64,000 nt of DNA from JAISFI01 sp031553775 (GTDB lineage: Bacteria > Bacteroidota > Bacteroidia > Bacteroidales > Azobacteroidaceae): NCBI GenBank assembly GCA_031553775.1, contig JAVBLA010000024.1, positions 1-64,000 of the forward strand, in the 5' to 3' direction. Of the stretch, positions 42,798-50,512 are shown in pieces. Under the pieces are notes generated by a model that saw nothing but the letters and a program-made list of their open reading frames with translations, searched no databases and was not told the origin of the DNA. How positions within the stretch are numbered: the stretch's first letter is position 1; the number at the start of each line of letters is the position of its first letter. A program made the translations under genes and the position numbers.

Positions 42798-45485
42798 TTA
42801 TTTTTTGATTAATACACCTTTCTTCAGGGTTCCGTCGGCCGACAATGCCGTTACGATATACAGGCCGGAAGAGAAACCGGTAATATCCACATCTACTTCC
42901 AAACGATCGGTTTGTATATCTTTCAATTTCACACCCAAAGAATTATATACCCGGACAGATCTCAAATGCACATCAGATTTCACACCGAAATAATTATGCG
43001 CAGGATTCGGATAGATAACAAGCTGGCTTTCTCCGGAAGGAAGAAACGGGATATCCGTTCCGTCATCAACTATGAAAACAATCTTCCACTCTGCCGTTGT
43101 ACCGTCGTTTGCCGTCACCTCGTAATACTGAGGACAAGCACTTCCTCCGAAATTCCAGATCAGACGGTACGAATTACCATTGATCGCTATATCCGGGATT
43201 TCATTCTTTATATCTGTACCTTCAAGTACTTTCACCGTAACCGTTTTAGAGGGTTTATCTATCATTGCACTTCCTTTTTGTCCATTAACAGAAAACGAAG
43301 TAATATCTTTATTAGAATCTCCGGGAGAAGCTTCGGTCCTAAATTCCGCTACAGTAAATGTTTCCCGGATTCCATTTACGGCCTCTACTGTTCCTTCTAT
43401 GACAATTTGATAGCTTGTAAGAATCGTCAATGGAGAAACCGGCTTGATCGTAACCCGTTTATTTTCATTACTGATTGAAACGGATGAAGGCACCTCCGTC
43501 GAATTACTTTTTTGCACCAACTTAATATTAGACAATGCATCCGGCAGGCTCACCCCGTTGATTTTTAGAATGGGTGTATCAAAAATAATGACAGGTTCTA
43601 CATCTAAAGGGACACTGGTTTCATTATTTTCCGGATAATAAGATGCGCGTATATGCTTTGGTGTAACCGTAATCCCGTCTACTATAGCATTTCCTCCTAT
43701 GGCTGGTTTGTGAGTTAAAATAAAGCGGACATATCTCACTGTATCGTCGAGCGTGACCGGAATTTGCTGTGCGCAATTGGTAGAAGAAGGAATGACCAGT
43801 TCTTCATGGGTTCTTACGACCTCCCAGTATTGTCCTCCGGCAGAAACCTGTACCTGCATAATTCCTTCCCAATTATCTCCCGAACTTCCGGTAGGGCGGA
43901 ACCGGTAATCCAATTGTTCCGGAATCAGGTCAAAATACAGCATTACAAAGCTACCTTCGGATGCAATATTTGCCGCTCCATTCGGATCGGAGCCTGTTTT
44001 AGTGTCATCGTCTCCCAGGTTATAGGCAATCCATCCCTGACGGGACATGGTCTTCCACGGTCCTTCGTAAGTAACCGGAGATACGGCAGGTTGGAGCACT
44101 TTCACATTGACTTTCCAGGTTTTAACCGCACTTTTATCTTCCGATGTAATAATATATTCTTTTTGTGAGGTAAAATCAGCCGGAACGGTCAAATTTATAT
44201 TACAGGTAGCATTAGCAGAAAGAGTTATAAATGGCGAAAGCGAGGCCAGGCTTGTATATCCCCAAACCGTCACTTCTACCGTAGCGGTTGATACGTTGAT
44301 CACGGCAATTCCTCTTTCAATTTCAAATTTTGTTATGTCGGCTGCCGTATTAGGCAGTTTTTTCACCGTCAGTGTCCAGGTTTTCGTAGATCCATCTTCA
44401 GCCTTCACAATGAACGTAACCGGAGATGAAATATCTATTTCGTCCGTAACGGATGCCCCGACCAATGAAGCGGCTTCTGATAAATTAAACTCGGTAGGCA
44501 CCAGGCGGTCAGCAGTCGCAAATTTCACGTCTATTTCTATTTTTCCATCCGACGGAAAACGGGTACTTCCCTGCTGCCCGGGTAATTTAAGGGAAAGAAT
44601 CTCTTTTGCAGAATTCAATGTACTGCGGGTGGTAAAACTCCATACGGCATCAGACTGGATACCGGGGAAATAAGTATCCGACACATCCTTGAACAAAGTC
44701 GCCGGAATCAGGATATAATATGTTGTATTGATTGCCAACGCATTCTGCAACTGGAATTCCGCTGTTTTATCTTCAATATCGATATCACCGGAAGTTACCT
44801 GTACAAAGGGTACCGAAGTATTTTCCGTATTAAAAATGGAAATATTACCTGTGCCTTTTTGTATATTTTTATTAAATGTGAATCGGAATACGGGATTGAC
44901 CGATATACCGGTTTGCTCGTTTTGAGGAGAAAGGCTTACAATCTGCGGAGGTCCCTGGTCCGGTTTGGACTCGACATAAATATCCCAGATATACAATGAG
45001 CTTCCCGTATTACTACGCATCCGCAGGGTAATGGCACCTGATGCGTTCAAGGTATAAGTAAACTGGCCGCAGGTATTCTGGGTAGTAAACGATTCCAACA
45101 AATCCCAGTTGGATCCATTCTTTTTTTCCAGGGCGAAAGAGCGGTCGTTGCTTCCTGTGGTGGCATTGATCCTGATCAGACCTATATCTTTTAGTTCGGG
45201 TAACTCTACGACTCCCTTATTGGAAGCGCAAACAATCCGACCTTTACTGCACTCTCCGGAAGTTCCTGCTCCGGGAGCGCTTTGGGTAGGAGTTACGGAG
45301 CAATCGGTCATTTTGATTACTTTAGTTACTCCTTGTACTGTGATATTTTGCGTATATGATCCGGAAGTCGATTGTGCTGTCCAGTCCTGGATATTGGTAT
45401 CGATCAATACTTCCTGAGAGAATATAGCTGTTGATGTTAAAAGGAACAGTATATATAGAAGATATTTGGATAGAGTGGATTGCAT
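42798..45485 (-). CDS. secreted multidomain protein with Ig-like and discoidin-like domains and T9SS sorting domain
   Basis: 895 residues; signal peptide MQSTLSKYLLYILFLLTS. An N-terminal beta domain (about 20-155, with Cys pairs, similar to the C-terminal half of the 505-residue neighbour) is followed by a Big_5/SbsA-like domain (about 160-270, PVFRFTFNKNIQKGTGNISI). Next come DUF5018-like repeats (about 280-450), an F5/8 type C-like domain (about 470-620, DYRFRPTGSSGDNWEGIMQVQ), a second Big_5 domain and a DUF5018-like unit. A type A T9SS domain ends it (VIYPNPAHNYFGVKS, SSGLYIVTALSADG). No catalytic motif. Within an alginate operon it is a candidate glycan-binding surface protein. Confidence 0.8.
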   Translation of the reverse strand: MQSTLSKYLLYILFLLTSTAIFSQEVLIDTNIQDWTAQSTSGSYTQNITVQGVTKVIKMTDCSVTPTQSAPGAGTSGECSKGRIVCASNKGVVELPELKDIGLIRINATTGSNDRSFALEKKNGSNWDLLESFTTQNTCGQFTYTLNASGAITLRMRSNTGSSLYIWDIYVESKPDQGPPQIVSLSPQNEQTGISVNPVFRFTFNKNIQKGTGNISIFNTENTSVPFVQVTSGDIDIEDKTAEFQLQNALAINTTYYILIPATLFKDVSDTYFPGIQSDAVWSFTTRSTLNSAKEILSLKLPGQQGSTRFPSDGKIEIDVKFATADRLVPTEFNLSEAASLVGASVTDEIDISSPVTFIVKAEDGSTKTWTLTVKKLPNTAADITKFEIERGIAVINVSTATVEVTVWGYTSLASLSPFITLSANATCNINLTVPADFTSQKEYIITSEDKSAVKTWKVNVKVLQPAVSPVTYEGPWKTMSRQGWIAYNLGDDDTKTGSDPNGAANIASEGSFVMLYFDLIPEQLDYRFRPTGSSGDNWEGIMQVQVSAGGQYWEVVRTHEELVIPSSTNCAQQIPVTLDDTVRYVRFILTHKPAIGGNAIVDGITVTPKHIRASYYPENNETSVPLDVEPVIIFDTPILKINGVSLPDALSNIKLVQKSNSTEVPSSVSISNENKRVTIKPVSPLTILTSYQIVIEGTVEAVNGIRETFTVAEFRTEASPGDSNKDITSFSVNGQKGSAMIDKPSKTVTVKVLEGTDIKNEIPDIAINGNSYRLIWNFGGSACPQYYEVTANDGTTAEWKIVFIVDDGTDIPFLPSGESQLVIYPNPAHNYFGVKSDVHLRSVRVYNSLGVKLKDIQTDRLEVDVDITGFSSGLYIVTALSADGTLKKGVLIKK

Positions 45486-45536
45486 GTCTGTGTTTTTTTA
45501 GGGATTGGAGATTTCGGGATCGTATTTCAAGTTTTT

Positions 45537-45583
45537 TTTACCACGGAGTACATGGAGTTTTTAAATATATACTCCGTGGTAAA
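45537..45583. repeat. ACCACGGAGT hairpin between operon genes
   Basis: A perfect 13-bp stem (TTTACCACGGAGT / ACTCCGTGGTAAA) with a 21-nt loop that repeats part of the arm (GGAGTTTTT). It lies in the 131-nt gap between the 810- and 895-residue protein genes. On the minus (sense) strand it is followed by A residues, so it is not a standard terminator. Similar ACCACRGAG palindromes are, to my knowledge, dispersed in many genomes. Confidence 0.75.
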
Positions 45584-45616
45584 ATGGATTTTAGTTACAC
45601 GTAAAAGCTAAACAAA

Positions 45617-48049
45617 TTATTTAATTTGTTTCAGCACTTTAAATGATTGCATGCTTCCGTCTTCATAGATTACTTTTCTAATCAATAATCCTGTGGCAGA
45701 CGGAGAGGCTACGGCACCCGTTACGGTGTAAAATTGTTCGGATACGACTTTCAGGTCGGCAACATCTACAGAATTAATTGCCGTATTGGTATTGGGAATC
45801 CAACGGAAATTATCGACAGAAACCTGTCCTCCGCTGAGGTTTTTCACGATTACTTTAGACGCAGTCTTCAGATTGAAAGTAATATCTCCTGTATTGACCG
45901 GCCAGGGAGTTCCTGCCACGGTAATCGTTTCTATCAGGTTATCTTCTGTTCCTGCATCGTTTTTATAGATTCCCAGGGTTACTGTTCCGGAGCATTGTAA
46001 TACATCCAGGTTGATTGTTCCTACGGAAGGCAGGCTGACTGCCATGGCTCCGTTGCTGGCTGATTTTTCTAACAGAATAGAAGTCCCTTCAATTGCTTTT
46101 GTACTTGAATTTCTGGTTGTACCTGTAAATGAATAAGCTATATCAGCATTGGTGATCACAATCGGCTCTGTAGGTATGCTACCTGTCGATGTAGGCAATG
46201 TGGTAAAACCGGTATTGAAATTTTCTATTTTATCATATGCTTTATATACGGGAGCCCAGTATACAGAAGATGTAAGAATAGAAGAAGCATCCGTAATCTT
46301 CAGTTGGTAATACAAGGTATCTCCTGATTTCAGGGCAGGAATAGTTGCCGATTCATACAAACCACCGGTAGTAGTTAAAGGAAGCACTCCTCCCGTCAGA
46401 CCAGGATCTGTTCCCCATTTCACTTCTACAGCTTCAATATCCGTATCTGTGATCTTTCCTATGAATTTAATGGCATCTGTTTCACTCGGGAAACGCGGGC
46501 TGGTATACATATCCTCGATTACAGGAACTTTGTTGGCTTTATACGCAGTCAGGGTCATATTATCCAAGCCAATCTGTGTAGTTCCGGCACCATCAGCTTC
46601 GATCCTGACCACAATCGGTCCGTTATAATCGATATCCACTTTCTTTTGTGCAAAAACCGTATTGGTCGGTTTTACGATACGGCTATCTACCAACTCGGTA
46701 AAGGTTCCGGTATTTCCTTTATCGACGCTGATCTTCAAGTCGAGAGAAGTATTGGTGCTACTGCTGTGTTTTTGCCAGAAAACCAGAGAACCGGCGCTGT
46801 TCATGACAGCAGTCTGCAATACCGGATTAGCAACGGACAAAGCCATGGAATTTCCTCCTCCATAAATCAGGTTGGCAGTACTGAACAAGCCGGTTGAAAC
46901 TGCAGCATCCCAATAATTGGATTCCAGTTCTCCACTATCGAAATCGTCATTGATCAGAAAATCAGTGGAAGACAGGCTTCCGATGGTAGTGAAATTACGA
47001 ACAATCGCCGGGGATGTTTCAGTTCCTGCTTCAAAAGCACCTGCAGGAATGGTCAATGTATACGATTTATCTGAGAGCAGAGTCATAGGAATAGTAGCCA
47101 CTGCACCATCAACCGTTACATTTTCAAGAGAAATATCGGTAATACTTGCTCCATCGGATAATATAATAGTTCCAGTTCCTTTAGTCACTGCTTTATTGAA
47201 TGTTACTGTAGCCTCGGTTAATGCAGAATACAAAAATTCCGCGTTCTGTTCCGGTACAACCGACTCAATTTCCAAGGCTGTAGCAGCGTAAGAAGCCACT
47301 GCTTCCGTCCACTCGGTACAGACACGGGCTCCTCCTACATAAAAATTAGCAATGGATGATCCGTTATGTTTGAACATTAATTTGCTAAGAGAAGTTCTTA
47401 CTGTTCCTTTCGAGTCGTCATAAACTTCTGAAGCTGTTGGTTCTGTTGCCGAACCGATTACAGGATTAATGAACAAAGTTGCTTTCTGTGCGGTAAAATC
47501 ATATTTCACCACAAGCAGGTATACTTCTCCAGTACTTATATCTGAACTTCCCCACTGAATTTCACCGCTGGTTGTACTTACCCTTGTTACTCCCAGGCGG
47601 AATGGATTTTTCGAACCACTTGCCGATTTACCGGCCCACGGTTTTACCGCTGAGTTAGAGGTCTGATCAGCCAGGCCTATCACTTCCGAAGCAGTTTGTC
47701 CCTGGTCGCCATCTCCTTTATACAAGAATGAAAGATAGACAACTCCCGAAGTAACCGCTGTAAAACTCCTGTATGAAATATAGTTGCTTCCGGATGCATA
47801 ATTATTGCGAACAGATTTTCCAAGTCCCGAGAGGATGTAAGTACCTCCAATATTAGAGTAAGTAAGTGGATTCGTTAATATCCGGCCATCTCCGGTAGTG
47901 AGAGTACCTGTGGTAGTCCACGATGAGACCGATGCATCTGTCAGAGTAGCCGCAGTATAATCGAATGTTTCATCCAGGATAACCGTAGCTTGTAGAGAAA
48001 ATGCCACTGCCAGAGGCAGCATCAATGCGATTAAACGTTTCATATTCAT
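45617..48049 (-). CDS. secreted LamG/Big_5-type protein with C-terminal sorting-like domain
   Basis: 810 residues (808 from a second ATG at 48043); signal peptide cut near SLQA. An N-terminal concanavalin/LamG-like domain (about 20-255) begins ILDETFDYTAATLTDAS and shows SFLYKGDGDQGQTASEVIGL. A Big_5 domain follows (about 258-350, NAEFLYSALTEATVTFNKAV). Then come a carbohydrate-binding-like beta domain (about 355-500), an Ig-like region and a final beta domain. The tail YTVTGAVASPSATGLLIRK with YEDGSMQSFKVLK matches that of the 505-residue neighbour and looks like a surface-sorting end. No catalytic residues. Probably a glycan-binding protein of the alginate system. Confidence 0.78.
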   Translation of the reverse strand: MNMKRLIALMLPLAVAFSLQATVILDETFDYTAATLTDASVSSWTTTGTLTTGDGRILTNPLTYSNIGGTYILSGLGKSVRNNYASGSNYISYRSFTAVTSGVVYLSFLYKGDGDQGQTASEVIGLADQTSNSAVKPWAGKSASGSKNPFRLGVTRVSTTSGEIQWGSSDISTGEVYLLVVKYDFTAQKATLFINPVIGSATEPTASEVYDDSKGTVRTSLSKLMFKHNGSSIANFYVGGARVCTEWTEAVASYAATALEIESVVPEQNAEFLYSALTEATVTFNKAVTKGTGTIILSDGASITDISLENVTVDGAVATIPMTLLSDKSYTLTIPAGAFEAGTETSPAIVRNFTTIGSLSSTDFLINDDFDSGELESNYWDAAVSTGLFSTANLIYGGGNSMALSVANPVLQTAVMNSAGSLVFWQKHSSSTNTSLDLKISVDKGNTGTFTELVDSRIVKPTNTVFAQKKVDIDYNGPIVVRIEADGAGTTQIGLDNMTLTAYKANKVPVIEDMYTSPRFPSETDAIKFIGKITDTDIEAVEVKWGTDPGLTGGVLPLTTTGGLYESATIPALKSGDTLYYQLKITDASSILTSSVYWAPVYKAYDKIENFNTGFTTLPTSTGSIPTEPIVITNADIAYSFTGTTRNSSTKAIEGTSILLEKSASNGAMAVSLPSVGTINLDVLQCSGTVTLGIYKNDAGTEDNLIETITVAGTPWPVNTGDITFNLKTASKVIVKNLSGGQVSVDNFRWIPNTNTAINSVDVADLKVVSEQFYTVTGAVASPSATGLLIRKVIYEDGSMQSFKVLKQIK

Positions 48050-48056
48050 TTGTGTT

Positions 48057-49574
48057 TTATTGGTGGTTGATAAATACTTTGGAAGTTTTCAGGCTACCGT
48101 CTTCATATAAGTCTTTTTTGATGTAGAGTCCTTTTTGCGGTTCACGGACTTCCATTCCTGTAATCGTATAATATCTGGAAGATACCACTTCACCTTTATT
48201 TACGATAACCCAATTGATCGGAGAATTATCTTTTACATAATCCGTCATCCATACTTCGTAAAAATAAAGAGTAGAACTGGTATTGTTAATCAGTCGCACA
48301 GTAACGGGAGTAGCCGAATTGACATCATAAGAAAAACTGGCACAAGCCGAGGCTGAAGAAGTTTCAGATAAAGTTTCAGATGGTGTGGTAAAGGTGGCCA
48401 GGTCATCCCAGTTGGCTCCATTTTTCTTCTGTAACTTGAATGTTTTACTTACGCTTCCGGTATTGGCATTTACCGTTACTTTTCCACAACTCGTTACCTG
48501 AGGAAATTCAAGTACTCCGGCAGCTGTTTTACTATCCGTTTTTTGAAGGATAATTCTACCCACTGAAGAAGCTCCGGCTATTTCCTTTGTAGTTTCGACA
48601 GAACAATTTTCCAGCAACATATTTCCGGTACCTGTACCTACAGGGACAGAAACCGTATAATTTCCCAAAGCCTGGTCTGTCCATGGTGTTGCATTGAATT
48701 GTTCATGTATGATTTCTTTGGAAGTATAATTTCCTCCATCGTCAGAACCTTGTCCTTCCACCACGCTTTCCCAGGTAGAGCCCAAGCGGATACCTCCGAT
48801 CAGGGCACTGATTCCTCTTTGGCGAAGGTTGATAGCAACACCGGCGCTTGCACCATAATCAGCAACAGTAGTATTATCGGCTGCCGTTAATTTCACGGAA
48901 GAAGCTTGTTCCGCTTCCGTTTTTAGAGGATCTGGATTGAGGAATAATTCAATAATATCATTTCCGGTCGCACCACCAGGATCACTTTCATTGTATGTAT
49001 AAACCAATACCATCAGGTTTGTCTTTCCACAATCGACTTCAGGAAAACTCGTTGGAGTTGAAGCATTTTTACTAATACCGAATGTAACTTTTCCTGCAGT
49101 ACTGACTTTAGCAAAAACACGTCCTCTCGTACTTGAGCTGGTCAGAGAAGCTTCAAAGTCAAAAAAATCCCGGTCAGCACTGGTTTTGGAGTCTGCGCCC
49201 ACATTGACTAAGAAAGCTACATATACCTTTTTCATTTCGCTGTATTTTGCAGTATCTCCTGCTGCATCGATCACGAACCTTGTAGTAATCCGTTGATCGG
49301 CAGACGTTGCTCCGATAGCCGGATCTAATTTAGCCACAGCAGTTTCGCTTTTTCCTTTATATCCGGAATAGTTCAGACTACCAGCAACTATCTGAGGCGA
49401 CGCACCTCCATTTTCACCGCTTTTCTTACAAACATACCAGGCTCCTTTTCCAGAAACGCCTCCTTGTCCTTCCAGCGCTCCGCTGGGATAATCAAAATTT
49501 TCCTCAAACAACAATTGTGCATGGACTGCCAAAACAGAAATACACATAAACATTAAAAGTACAATCTTCTTCAT
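48057..49574 (-). CDS. secreted LamG-like protein with C-terminal sorting-like domain
   Basis: 505 residues with signal peptide MKKIVLLMFMCISVLAVHAQ. The LamG-like N-terminal domain (about 20-270) starts LLFEENFDYPSGALEGQGG and is related to that of the 810-residue protein. A Cys-containing beta domain (about 285-455, LENCSVETTKEIAG, GKVTVNANTGSVSKTFKLQK) resembles the N-terminus of the 895-residue protein. The final 45 residues (YYTITGMEVREPQKGLYIKK, YEDGSLKTSKVFI) match the tail of the 810-residue protein. The three neighbours therefore share modules. It starts 51 nt after the esterase gene. Inferred role: surface alginate binding. Confidence 0.78.
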   Translation of the reverse strand: MKKIVLLMFMCISVLAVHAQLLFEENFDYPSGALEGQGGVSGKGAWYVCKKSGENGGASPQIVAGSLNYSGYKGKSETAVAKLDPAIGATSADQRITTRFVIDAAGDTAKYSEMKKVYVAFLVNVGADSKTSADRDFFDFEASLTSSSTRGRVFAKVSTAGKVTFGISKNASTPTSFPEVDCGKTNLMVLVYTYNESDPGGATGNDIIELFLNPDPLKTEAEQASSVKLTAADNTTVADYGASAGVAINLRQRGISALIGGIRLGSTWESVVEGQGSDDGGNYTSKEIIHEQFNATPWTDQALGNYTVSVPVGTGTGNMLLENCSVETTKEIAGASSVGRIILQKTDSKTAAGVLEFPQVTSCGKVTVNANTGSVSKTFKLQKKNGANWDDLATFTTPSETLSETSSASACASFSYDVNSATPVTVRLINNTSSTLYFYEVWMTDYVKDNSPINWVIVNKGEVVSSRYYTITGMEVREPQKGLYIKKDLYEDGSLKTSKVFINHQ

Positions 49575-49625
49575 AACTTAAAAAAATTAAATGTTGATTC
49601 TTTATTCAGTTTTCTATTTTACACA

Positions 49626-50510
49626 TCATCCAATCACCTTTATTTTTTTCAAAAAGGTAATCATCGCCTCACTGATTTTTTTATTTTCTTCTTTTGAAAA
49701 TTTCCCATGTTCACCACCCGGGACAGTCATAAACTCGCAGTACACTCCATTTTCTTTCAGCTTTTTCTCCAGACGGACAGATTGATCGTACGGAACGATC
49801 GGATCGGCATCACCATGCACAATAAATGTGGGAGGTGTATTTTTGTTAACATAATATATAGGAGAGATGGAACGGATAAATTCCACATCATTGATCCGGT
49901 CGGCCACCCAACGGACAGCCGATTTATAGGGTTTGGGCCCCACAGAAAAATCGACCATATCGGAAATGCCGTACTTATCCAATACAGCCGCCGCTTTGAT
50001 GGTTTTTACTCCCTGCCTGTCGATATCGTACAGCGGGTTGTTGGCCAGATAGCCACCCATCAAAGCCAGATGTCCTCCGGCCGATCCTCCCATTAATACG
50101 ATTTTATCGGGATCGATATTCAATTCTTTCGCATGTTTGACCAGATAGATCATCAGAGAACGCACATCCTGGATAGCTGCCGGAGCCGGAGCCTCATCTA
50201 CCAGGCGATAAGAGATATTGGCAACTGCCATGTTGTTCTTAAAAAAAGACGAAAAACCCCGTTGACTTTCTTTGTTTCCATGGTTCCAGCCGCCTCCGTA
50301 AATATTGATAAGCACCGGAGCCGGTTTGCCGGTATTGGGGGGAAGGTACAGATCGACTTTCCCTTCCCACCCATTCACCACCTCATAAACCACATCTAAC
50401 TGATATGTAAAACCTTTCGGGATAACCACCCCATAAGCAGTAGAATCGCTTTGGGCATACAAGCCGCTAATACGGCACATTACCAGTATGATCAATAATA
50501 ATTTCTTCAT
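49626..50510 (-). CDS. secreted alpha/beta-hydrolase esterase of the alginate locus
   Basis: 294 residues, signal peptide MKKLLLIILVMCRISGLYAQ. Hormone-sensitive-lipase/BD-FAE-like carboxylesterase fold: oxyanion motif NIYGGGWNHG (71-75 YGGGW in place of HGGGW), nucleophile Ser143 in GGSAGG, acid Asp236 in HGDADPIVP, and His268 in GGEHGKF. The start is 2 nt after the upstream PL6 stop, so it is tightly coupled to the lyase. Position suggests removal of O-acetyl groups, which decorate bacterial but not algal alginate. The substrate is inference; feruloyl or xylan acetyl esters are other family substrates. Confidence 0.88.
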   Translation of the reverse strand: MKKLLLIILVMCRISGLYAQSDSTAYGVVIPKGFTYQLDVVYEVVNGWEGKVDLYLPPNTGKPAPVLINIYGGGWNHGNKESQRGFSSFFKNNMAVANISYRLVDEAPAPAAIQDVRSLMIYLVKHAKELNIDPDKIVLMGGSAGGHLALMGGYLANNPLYDIDRQGVKTIKAAAVLDKYGISDMVDFSVGPKPYKSAVRWVADRINDVEFIRSISPIYYVNKNTPPTFIVHGDADPIVPYDQSVRLEKKLKENGVYCEFMTVPGGEHGKFSKEENKKISEAMITFLKKIKVIG

Positions 50511-50512
50511 TT

